From contig NC_005956.1 in assembly GCF_000046705.1 (NCBI RefSeq), positions 1,833,001 through 1,897,000 of the forward strand: a stretch of 64,000 bases of DNA. Reading direction: 5' to 3'. This DNA is from Bartonella henselae str. Houston-1 (GTDB lineage Bacteria; Pseudomonadota; Alphaproteobacteria; Rhizobiales; Rhizobiaceae). Every line of letters begins with the position of its first letter. The first letter of the stretch is position 1. The notes under the pieces are model-generated. The model made no database searches. It worked only from the letters and a program-made list of their open reading frames with translations, and had not been told where the DNA came from. Of this stretch, positions 55,621 through 62,775 are shown one piece after another. A program made the position numbers and the translations under genes.

Positions 55621-56364
55621 TCATGGTTTTAAGGAAACAACAGTTTTACCAGTATTAAAAACATAACGCTTTTCATAAACATCAACCGTTGGAGGCTTAC
55701 GATTCTTCTCAAAGAGATCGTAGCCTTTTTTAAGCATCATCCAGAATTGATAATGAGGGTCAGAGCTATGACGCGCCATGTTAGCATCAGTCATGCGGAA
55801 AGGAAAAGCCTGCAACTGAAATTTTCGCTGCCCACCTCTAAAAGCATCCCGTGCAAAAGCATAAATTTGTGCCATATTTTTATCGCTCATGGAATAACAA
55901 CCAGCAGAAAAGCAAGAACCGTGCACCATAAGATTGCTCCCTGTGCGACCATGAGCTTGATCATACAAGTTGGGAAATCCTATATTAAAGGAAAGATAAT
56001 ATTTCGAATAAGGATTCATTTGACTTGCACTAATAGTATAAAAACCTTCTGGTGTCTGAAAATCCCCTTCCTTATATTTAGGTCCAAGCTGACCTGACCA
56101 TTTGCAAATGTCATAGCGGGCTATCAGCACAAAAGATCCTGAACGAGACTGTTTCCAAATTTCGGCAATATTTTCTTCCTTAAAAAACCGCATCATAATC
56201 GGCGCATAAGGATCAACATTATACAAAACCATTCTATTTTGAACTTCTCGTGGAAGTGGCTGTTCAACCTTAGCACGAATAGAAGCTGGCAATCGTCCCT
56301 CACATGCTGTTAATATTCCAGTTGCAAACAAAACGTATATTATGAGGAATCTTTTGAATATCAT
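55621..56364 (-). CDS. Lipoprotein L,D-transpeptidase (YkuD domain)
   Basis: A 247-residue murein L,D-transpeptidase family protein. It starts with a lipoprotein signal (GILTAC, lipid-modified Cys21). The catalytic domain carries GDFQTPEGFYTI (100-111) and MVHGSCFSAGCYSM with His148 and nucleophile Cys156. The location next to accA and xerD is shared with rhizobia. It may anchor to the outer membrane and remodel cross-links. With the cytoplasmic-looking YkuD protein at 30.6 kb it is the second of this fold in the window. Confidence 0.9.
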   Translation of the reverse strand: MIFKRFLIIYVLFATGILTACEGRLPASIRAKVEQPLPREVQNRMVLYNVDPYAPIMMRFFKEENIAEIWKQSRSGSFVLIARYDICKWSGQLGPKYKEGDFQTPEGFYTISASQMNPYSKYYLSFNIGFPNLYDQAHGRTGSNLMVHGSCFSAGCYSMSDKNMAQIYAFARDAFRGGQRKFQLQAFPFRMTDANMARHSSDPHYQFWMMLKKGYDLFEKNRKPPTVDVYEKRYVFNTGKTVVSLKP

Positions 56365-56401
56365 CGAATAAAACTCCTATTCAACCCCTCACAAAAACAA
56401 G

Positions 56402-57358
56402 TTATGCTAGAGAACGGCCAATTTGAAGATATTTTTCCCGACGTTCTTGTTTAAGAACATCACCTTCTTTGCCAGCCATAGCCTCTAAAGCAAAAGAGAT
56501 AATATCACCGGTCGCATCAATCACAGCCTCTTTTCCTCTATGTGCTCCTCCTAAGGGCTCCGGAATAATGCCATCAATAATCTTTAACTGATAGAGATCT
56601 TGCGCAGTAATACGCATATTCATTGCCGCATCTTTGGCACGAGTTGGATCACGCCATAAAATAGAAGCTGCTCCTTCTGGAGAAATAACAGAGTAAATTG
56701 CATGCTCTAACATATAAACTTTGTTGGCCGCAGCAATTGCTATTGCACCCCCAGAACCGCCTTCCCCAATAACAACCGAAACAACAGGAACTTTTAAACG
56801 CAAAGTTGCTGCTGTTGATTGGGCAATTGCTTCTGCTTGACCGCGCTCTTCAGCACTGACACCAGGATAAGCCCCTGCCGTATCGACAAAAGTGAGTAAA
56901 GGCAAACCAAAACGATCAGCCATTTCCATAATACGTACAGCTTTGCGATACCCTTCTGGACGTGCAGAACCAAAATTGTAGCGCAAACGTGTTTGCGTAT
57001 CATGACCCTTCTCTTGACCTATGTAAGCGACTGCTTCACCTTTAAAGCGTGCGAACCCTGCTTGGATAGCCTCATCTTCAGCAAACTTGCGGTCTCCTGC
57101 CAAAGGTGTAACATCACTGAGTAACCGTGCAGAATAGTCCATAAAATGGGGACGATCAGGATGACGAGCCACTTGTGTTTTTTGCCAAGGCGATAATTTT
57201 TTATAAATATCGCGCAATGCCGTTTTAGAACGCATTTCAAGACGCGCGATCTCGTCACTCATATCAAGACTGCCTTCTTCCTGAGAAATCTTTTTTAATT
57301 CAAGAATTTTCCCATCGAGATCAGCAACTGGTTTTTCAAAATCAAGATAATTATACAT
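56402..57358 (-). CDS. accA: Acetyl-CoA carboxylase carboxyltransferase subunit alpha
   Basis: The alpha subunit of the carboxyltransferase that makes malonyl-CoA with AccD, 318 residues. MYNYLDFEKPVADLDGKI opens the family. RHPDRPHFMDY, then ADRFGLPLLTFVDTAGAYPG and IGEGGSGGAIAI, form the crotonase-like core. VISPEGAASILWRD and the ITAQDLYQLKIIDGII segment follow. I start at ATG 57358, the canonical start, rather than the TTG three codons earlier. It lies downstream of xerD with about 70 nt between them. Confidence 0.97.
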   Translation of the reverse strand: MYNYLDFEKPVADLDGKILELKKISQEEGSLDMSDEIARLEMRSKTALRDIYKKLSPWQKTQVARHPDRPHFMDYSARLLSDVTPLAGDRKFAEDEAIQAGFARFKGEAVAYIGQEKGHDTQTRLRYNFGSARPEGYRKAVRIMEMADRFGLPLLTFVDTAGAYPGVSAEERGQAEAIAQSTAATLRLKVPVVSVVIGEGGSGGAIAIAAANKVYMLEHAIYSVISPEGAASILWRDPTRAKDAAMNMRITAQDLYQLKIIDGIIPEPLGGAHRGKEAVIDATGDIISFALEAMAGKEGDVLKQERREKYLQIGRSLA

Positions 57359-57431
57359 CGCATCCAACTTATTTGGTGTAAGTTATACATTTCTAATTTG
57401 CTTTATAAAGTATTTTTCAAAAACATCTTCT

Positions 57432-58370
57432 TTACCTAGCCTTCTGCTCATCGGCAAGTGGATGATGTTCATTGACTAAACGATAAAGTCCTTCTTCCAA
57501 AACATGTGTATAAATCTGAGTGGTTGCAATATCAGAGTGACCTAACAAATGTTGAACGGCACGCAAATCAGCACCATTTTGCAAAAGATGACTAGCAAAA
57601 GCATGACGCAACACATGGGGAGAAAAACCACCACTTTTTATGCCTGCTCTTCTAGCGAGACTTTTCAAATCCCGTGCAACGACCTGACGAGCAATATACC
57701 CTGTCTCTGAACGTGCAGGAAAAAGATAAAGACTTTCAGCATATTTTCCCTGATCACGCAAGCTTAACCACTGAGAAAGAACTTGACATGCTTTTTTTGA
57801 TAACAGCACCATTCGCTCTTTTTTGCCCTTACCTCGAACCAAAATACTGTAATCTTTTCCGCGGACAGCCTGCACCGGAAGGCTCACCAACTCACTGATA
57901 CGCAGCCCTGTTGCATAAAGCATTTCAATCAACAATTGTAAACGCAATGCGCGAAAGTGACCTTTGGACCCATAATCTTCCTGATTGACTTCCAACTGCG
58001 CTAAATCGAGCAATTTCGTCACCACATTCTCACTAACAACTTTAGGCAAAGGACGCCCCTGACGCGGTGCATCAATATTATGAGACGGATCATCTGCTCT
58101 CAATCCTTCGGCATAAAGAAATTGATAAAACTGACGTAAAGTTGATAAACGACGTGCTTGCGAAGACGCCGCAAAACCAAGAGTATGCATAAGCGACAAA
58201 AGACCAATTAAATCTTCTCTTTGTGCTGAAAAAAGTGAAACAGAGTGCGAAAACAATTCGTCTTGTGCCCACTGTAAATCACGTTGATAAGCTGCAAGCG
58301 TATGCTCACAAGCCCCTCGCTCAGCACTCATCATCTCAAGAAAATGGTCTATCACAGTATTACTTTTCAT
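57432..58370 (-). CDS. xerD: Tyrosine recombinase XerD
   Basis: Site-specific recombinase resolving chromosome dimers at dif with XerC. From ATG 58370 it has 312 residues: the SAM-like core-binding domain (about 10-95, SAERGACEHTLAAYQRDL) and the catalytic domain with ATGLRISELVSLP (first arginine), the HVLRHAFASHLL box and HLLGH. The nucleophile tyrosine lies in TTQIYTHV. The location beside accA marks it as XerD rather than XerC. The start lies 4 nt after the stop of a small membrane protein gene, so the two are coupled. Confidence 0.94.
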   Translation of the reverse strand: MKSNTVIDHFLEMMSAERGACEHTLAAYQRDLQWAQDELFSHSVSLFSAQREDLIGLLSLMHTLGFAASSQARRLSTLRQFYQFLYAEGLRADDPSHNIDAPRQGRPLPKVVSENVVTKLLDLAQLEVNQEDYGSKGHFRALRLQLLIEMLYATGLRISELVSLPVQAVRGKDYSILVRGKGKKERMVLLSKKACQVLSQWLSLRDQGKYAESLYLFPARSETGYIARQVVARDLKSLARRAGIKSGGFSPHVLRHAFASHLLQNGADLRAVQHLLGHSDIATTQIYTHVLEEGLYRLVNEHHPLADEQKAR

Positions 58371-58374
58371 TTCA

Positions 58375-58533
58375 TTAATTCGCTTTTGAAGAAAGGTTCC
58401 ATGAATCCAAAGGGACATCGACATACATATCCACAGTTATCGGTTCAACCCAAACCACGAGAGCGACCATTATACTGAAAAAAACAGTAAGCAAAATGAA
58501 AAGAATCATTAAAAATCTGGTCAATGTTGGCAT
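58375..58533 (-). CDS. Small single-pass membrane protein upstream of xerD
   Basis: A 52-codon frame reading MPTLTRFLMILFILLTVFFS, then IMVALVVWVEPITVDMYVDV and a short polar end. It has one strong transmembrane helix (about 6-28) followed by an acidic extracytoplasmic tail. The stop is 4 nt before the xerD start, and the gene is divergent from aroK, as expected of a cotranscribed small gene. The ribosome-binding site (GGGGTAG at some distance) is modest. The function is unknown. Confidence 0.6.
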   Translation of the reverse strand: MPTLTRFLMILFILLTVFFSIMVALVVWVEPITVDMYVDVPLDSWNLSSKAN

Positions 58534-58628
58534 AAGACAATACTACCCCAAAATACTTTATCGCTTATCATGCCTTATAAAGATTAACAGGAATTGACTT
58601 TAAAGCGGATAAATGCCGAAATAAAACC

Positions 58629-59261
58629 ATGAAAAGTAATCGACCAAAACATATTCCGATAACAAAAATAAAGAATCAACTTTTATCGTCTCTTGATAAC
58701 CGAGCACTTGTACTTATTGGTCTTATGGGTGTAGGCAAATCGGTGATCGGAAAACGTATTGCCACCATGCTCTGTTTACCTTTCTATGATTCTGATCAAG
58801 AAATTGAAAAAGCTGCACAAATGACTATCACTGAACTCTTTAAAACTTATGGTGAATCAGAATTCCGGGCTCTTGAACAACGCGTTATTCTAAATCTCAT
58901 GAAAAACAGACCTCTTGTTTTAGCAACAGGTGGTGGTGCCTACATAAACGAAGATATCCGAAAAGCCGTTCATAAAAATGGTATATCCATATGGCTTAAA
59001 GTCGATCTTGATACCCTCATGCAACGTGTCTCAAAGCGTCCAACACGCCCACTTCTTCAAACAGAAAATCCTAAAGAAACTATGCAAAAACTCATGAAAC
59101 AGCGCTATCCTATCTATGCAAAAGCAAACTTAACAATTAACAGTCATAAGGAAAACCGTCAAACCGTAGCACAAAATGTCATACGGTCTGTACAACACTA
59201 CCTCGATACAGAAAAGAATGATAGGAATAACCAGCATGCAAACCAAAACTGTCACTGTTAA
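58629..59261 (+). CDS. aroK: Shikimate kinase
   Basis: AroK phosphorylates shikimate, the fifth step of the shikimate pathway. The 210 residues have the P-loop GLMGVGKS (31-38). [14 protein letters not shown] (about 54-67) carries the shikimate-binding aspartate, and LATGGGAYI (about 99-107) and the RPTRPLL lid (about 137-143) follow. The N-terminal 22 residues extend before the core. The 3' end overlaps aroB by 26 nt, indicating an operon. Confidence 0.95.
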
Positions 59262-60369
59262 AGTAGACAAACACTGTTACGATATCATTATTGGTTCAAG
59301 TTTGGTTGCAAAAGCTGCTTTGCAGATTAAACATTCTCTTCACAGAAAAAGTTTTCATCAAACGCGTTTAGCAATTGTTACAGATACAAATGTTGCATCT
59401 ATCCATTTAGAGATATTACAAGAAGAACTCACAAAAAATAAAATTCATACTGTTCCAATTATTGTTGAAGCAGGAGAACAATCAAAATCATTCTCAACCC
59501 TGCAAACTGTCATTGATAAAATTCTTGCTGCACGTCTAGAAAGAGGTGATTGCGTTATTGCTTTTGGAGGTGGTGTCATTGGAGACTTAGGAGGGTTTGC
59601 CGCCAGTATTATACGTCGTGGAATGAACTTTATTCAGATGCCCACAACACTGCTTGCACAAATTGACTCCTCTGTTGGGGGAAAAACAGGCATCAATAGC
59701 CAATATGGTAAAAATCTTATTGGTACTTTTTATCAACCACAATGCGTCATTACTGATACTGACCTTCTTGATACACTGCCAGCACGTGAATTTCGCGCTG
59801 GTTACGCCGAAATGGTCAAATATGGTCTCATTAACCAGCCTGATTTTTTTGAATGGCTAGAAAAAAACGGACAAAAAGTTTTTTCCAATGGTCCAACACG
59901 AATACAAGCCATTGTCCGCTCATGCCAATTTAAAGCAGACATTGTAGCGCGTGATGAATACGAAACAGGAGAACGCGCACTCTTAAATCTTGGTCATACA
60001 TTTGGACACATGCTTGAAACAGCAACCGCCTATGACCCAAATCGTTTAATTCACGGCGAAGCCGTAGCCATTGGGATGATTCTAGCGCACCAATTCTCTG
60101 CTCAACTCAATTTAATAAGTCCAACACTCATACAACGCATTAAAACACACTTTAAAGCTATGAGATTGCCTACGCAGTTAAAGGATATCCCAGGTAAATT
60201 ACCAAATGCTGAAACTCTGATGACTTTCATTGCCCAAGATAAAAAAGTTTTGCAAAATGATTTAACCTTCATCTTAATACGTGGACTTGGTCAATCATTT
60301 ATTGCAAAAAATGTCCCCCGGGAAGCAGTTTTAACCTTTCTAGAACAAAAATTAGCGGAAATTGGTTAA
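59236..60369 (+). CDS. aroB: 3-dehydroquinate synthase
   Basis: AroB cyclises DAHP to 3-dehydroquinate, NAD- and metal-dependent, 377 residues. AIVTDTNVA, then EAGEQSKSF and [16 protein letters not shown] (NAD-binding), are typical. The zinc-site segments are [20 protein letters not shown] and [13 protein letters not shown] start at ATG 59236, behind AGGAATAACC; ATGs upstream would extend far into aroK. The usual downstream CorC-like gene of rhizobia is absent, and the intron-bearing tRNA follows after about 60 nt. Confidence 0.95.
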
Positions 60370-60375
60370 TTCATA

Positions 60376-60403
60376 TTGAATATAATTGATTCGTTTTTAT
60401 ACT
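60376..60403 (+). promoter_or_regulatory. Promoter of the split tRNA-Arg
   Basis: TTGAAT (60376-60381) and TATACT (60398-60403) are 16 nt apart and end 26 nt before the tRNA 5' end. This is a good sigma70-type match in the right place. Confidence 0.6.
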
Positions 60404-60429
60404 TCTATTAAAAGAGTAAGTATGATGAT

Positions 60430-60738
60430 GTCTGCGTAGCTCAGTAGGATAGAGCACAGGATTCCTAAAGAAATTGGGCGCCTTAAGGAGAAATCCTCAA
60501 AGTGGATCTGCTCAAATTCGGGGAAAGCTTCATAGGAGACGAAAACTATATGCCAATCCCGAGCCAAACCTCTCTTGAAAGAGGAGGAAGGTGTAGAGAC
60601 TGAACGGGCAGCACCTAAAGAGCATACGCTTTACGGTGAAGAGACAGTCCAGACCACAAACAGCTTATAAAGCTGGCGGTGAAAATCGAAGTGGTATGAA
60701 TCCTGGGGCCGCAGGTTCGAATCCTGCCGTAGACACCA
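60430..60738 (+). tRNA. tRNA-Arg (CCT) interrupted by an intron
   Basis: Two exons form one tRNA: 60430-60466 (37 nt) and 60699-60738 (40 nt). Joined, acceptor GTCTGCG pairs with CGTAGAC, and the D arm GCTC/GAGC is present. The anticodon stem CAGGA/TCCTG encloses loop TTCCTAA with anticodon CCT (60464-60466). The T arm GCAGG/CCTGC carries TTCGAAT, and CCA is encoded. The exon junction falls directly after the anticodon. tRNA-Arg(CCU) is a known host of group I introns in alphaproteobacteria (first described in Agrobacterium). Simple tRNA scans can miss it. Confidence 0.93.
60467..60698 (+). ncRNA. Group I self-splicing intron
   Basis: A 232-nt intron inside the anticodon loop. The upstream exon ends in U and the intron ends in G, as group I introns require. 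The conserved core is visible. The R-like element GTGTAGAGACTGAACGGGCA (60591-60610) and the S-like element GAGACAGTCCAGACC (60641-60655) pair in P7 (GACT 60598-60601 with AGTC 60646-60649). The P/Q-like region is around CCAATCCCGAGCCAAACC. No endonuclease frame fits inside, so it is a minimal intron. Confidence 0.9.
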
Positions 60739-60781
60739 TCGTATCAGTCAAATTATTCTTTCTGCTCAGTGAGGAAGCATT

Positions 60782-61177
60782 ATGAAAAAAACTTTACACA
60801 TTTTAGGATTTTTCGCCGCTTTAAATTTATCACTCTTTAGCTCAAACAATGCCTTCTCTGGTTCTTTAATCATTGAAGTTCCAGATGATCCAGAACCAAC
60901 AACTCAGACCATTGCCTATGAGTGTAAAGCCGGAACCAATAAAAAACGTGTTGAAGCAATCTATCTAAATGCTGACAATATTTCGTTAGTTGATTTCAAA
61001 TGGAACAATGATCGCATTATCGCCACCAAAATCATTTCTAATATGGGAATAAAATATGCAGGAGCTCAGTATATATGGTGGAAGAAAAATAACGAAGTCA
61101 CACTTTATGATCTTTTGGATGATCCAGAGGAAAAAAAACCTATACTCTGTACAGATGAATCAATCTTATTATTCTAA
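60782..61177 (+). CDS. MliC/PliC-like lysozyme inhibitor, copy 1
   Basis: A 131-residue exported protein with a signal peptide (about 1-26, ending NNAFS). The MliC-type domain has a first cysteine in YECKAG, the SNMGIKYAGAQYIWWKK core (compare the family's ASGARY...WWxKG) and a last cysteine in PILC, likely a disulfide pair. No lipobox cysteine is seen, so it should be soluble in the periplasm. The family inhibits c-type lysozyme, which would suit a host-associated bacterium. The start follows GAGGAAGCATT. A close paralogue follows after 17 nt. Confidence 0.82.
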   Translation: MKKTLHILGFFAALNLSLFSSNNAFSGSLIIEVPDDPEPTTQTIAYECKAGTNKKRVEAIYLNADNISLVDFKWNNDRIIATKIISNMGIKYAGAQYIWWKKNNEVTLYDLLDDPEEKKPILCTDESILLF

Positions 61178-61194
61178 ACAACTCAGGAAATATT

Positions 61195-61587
61195 ATGAAA
61201 AAACAACCTTTTAATGTACGATTTTTCGTCGCTTTAAGTTTATCACTCTTCGGTTCAATCAATGCCTTTGCGAATTCCTTAATCATTCAGGTTCCAGATG
61301 ATCCAGAACCAACAACTCAGACCATTTTCTATCAATGCGATATGGGAACAGTTAAAGAGCGTGTTGAAGCAACCTATCACACTGCTGGTACTATTGCGCT
61401 TGTTGATTTAAAATGGAAAGATAAGCGCATCATTGGTTCCAATGTCATTGCTGCTTCTGGAGCAAAATATGTAGGAAGCGAATATATTTGGTGGGCAACC
61501 AAAAACGAAGTCATACTTTATGATCTCATTAATGATCCTAAAGAAGAAAAACCCATCCACTGTGTAGAAGAAAAAAGCACAGAGTAA
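61195..61587 (+). CDS. MliC/PliC-like lysozyme inhibitor, copy 2
   Basis: A 130-residue paralogue of the upstream gene: same signal peptide type (ending SINAFA), then the shared SLIIQVPDDPEPTTQTI, YQCDMG, AASGAKYVGSEYIWWATKNE and PIHC. The ASGAKY/WW core is closer to the family consensus than in copy 1, so this copy may be the better-preserved inhibitor. The start follows AGGAAATATT. Its stop is 17 nt before the convergent mnhG stop. Confidence 0.84.
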   Translation: MKKQPFNVRFFVALSLSLFGSINAFANSLIIQVPDDPEPTTQTIFYQCDMGTVKERVEATYHTAGTIALVDLKWKDKRIIGSNVIAASGAKYVGSEYIWWATKNEVILYDLINDPKEEKPIHCVEEKSTE

Positions 61588-61604
61588 AATAAGGCTGTTC
61601 AACT

Positions 61605-62015
61605 TCAAAAACCGCACTGGCTTTCATCGCATGATGTTTTTTCTGATTCGGACAATTTTTCTTGCGTCTGATGCAATAAGAGAGCCAGCGGTTTTTCTGA
61701 CTGATCTTCTGAATGGTGTCGATAAGCCGCTGCCTGTGAGAGCAATATAGAAGCTACCGGTGCTGTCAAAAACAAAAAAAACATCAGCAATATTTCACGA
61801 AAAGCAAAACAATAATCTACAAAAGTTGCATAAAGAAACGAAGCAATAAGAATACTGCCAACGCCCCAACTTGTAGCCACCGAAAGCATATGTAAACGCT
61901 TATAAAAACTGGAAAAACGCACCAAACCTATTGTTCCAATCAGTGTCAGTCCCGATCCTAATATTAAGAAAACAGTGATAAAAAGAGCAACTATAAGCGA
62001 TATCTCATCCTTCAT
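61605..62015 (-). CDS. mnhG: Monovalent cation/H+ antiporter subunit G
   Basis: MnhG/MrpG/PhaG subunit, 136 residues. Three transmembrane helices (about 7-28, 43-62 and 70-93) frame the family segment TLIGTIGLVRFSSFYKRLHM. The polar C-terminal tail is extended. It is the last gene of the antiporter operon; its start overlaps the mnhF stop by 4 nt. Such systems exchange Na+ or K+ for protons in pH and salt homeostasis. PhaG of rhizobia is the nearest named relative. Confidence 0.92.
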   Translation of the reverse strand: MKDEISLIVALFITVFLILGSGLTLIGTIGLVRFSSFYKRLHMLSVATSWGVGSILIASFLYATFVDYCFAFREILLMFFLFLTAPVASILLSQAAAYRHHSEDQSEKPLALLLHQTQEKLSESEKTSCDESQCGF

Positions 62016-62293
62016 TCAATAATTTCTCCGCGCATTAAAAATTTTGCCAAAGCAATACTTGAGACAGGACCTAACAGCCCAATAATAAAAGCTGCTACAA
62101 AATAAATGGTTGTTCCTGAACGGATATCGAACGTAAGAAATAAAAGAATAGTGGTTATATAAAGAGCATCCAAACCAACAACACGATCCTGCGCCCGAGG
62201 ACCACGAATCAACCGAAACAGTGCGAAGATCATCGCCAGACTTAAAAAAAACTGCGAAAGGAAAATCCCCCAATAAAGGATTACTATACTCAT
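62012..62293 (-). CDS. mnhF: Monovalent cation/H+ antiporter subunit F
   Basis: MnhF/MrpF/PhaF, 93 residues, with three transmembrane helices. The conserved LIRGPRAQDRVVGLDALYI (28-46) lies between helices one and two. It overlaps mnhE upstream and mnhG downstream by 4 nt each (ATGA-type junctions), so translation is coupled. Confidence 0.93.
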   Translation of the reverse strand: MSIVILYWGIFLSQFFLSLAMIFALFRLIRGPRAQDRVVGLDALYITTILLFLTFDIRSGTTIYFVAAFIIGLLGPVSSIALAKFLMRGEIIE

Positions 62294-62775
62294 GAGAAAA
62301 TCTCCAAAAGTAATTGCTCATACCGTTGCTTGATTAACTGTTGGTAATCATATCTGTTTTTTAAATTTAAGACATGAAGCAAAAGTTCACCATTTTTTCT
62401 ATTATAAGCAATCCAAAAAGTTCCTGGAGTTACCGAAAGGATGCAAGCTAAAAGAGCTAACGCAGTACGGCTCTCAAGCGAAAGAGGCACAACAATAAAA
62501 CCTGATTGCTGTTCTCGAGACTTTTTTGTTACAATGAACCACGCCACGGCAATATTTGAAATTATAGAATCAATAAACACATGAAAAATCAGGCGAAAGA
62601 CCGCACTCCAACTTTTAATGGTAACCTTTTCCAGTTCAAGAAGCCGCATCATCCAGCTACAAAATAAAGCAATTATAATACCTAAAAGCAATTGACCTAA
62701 ATTAAAACCATTTAAAGTCAGCCACATAAAAACAATGACTGCACTGAAAAAAGGAAATAGACAAAAATATTTCAT
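62290..62775 (-). CDS. mnhE: Monovalent cation/H+ antiporter subunit E
   Basis: MnhE/MrpE/PhaE, 161 residues. Two N-terminal hydrophobic segments (about 5-45) and the membrane-proximal domain with LLACILSVTPGTFWIAYNRK (110-129) are diagnostic of the family. It overlaps mnhD by 4 nt and mnhF by 4 nt. Confidence 0.92.
   Translation of the reverse strand: MKYFCLFPFFSAVIVFMWLTLNGFNLGQLLLGIIIALFCSWMMRLLELEKVTIKSWSAVFRLIFHVFIDSIISNIAVAWFIVTKKSREQQSGFIVVPLSLESRTALALLACILSVTPGTFWIAYNRKNGELLLHVLNLKNRYDYQQLIKQRYEQLLLEIFS

Noticed and set aside
62016..62321. 101-codon minus-strand frame overlapping mnhF
   Set aside because: It lies in another frame of the clearly identified mnhF and mnhE genes.
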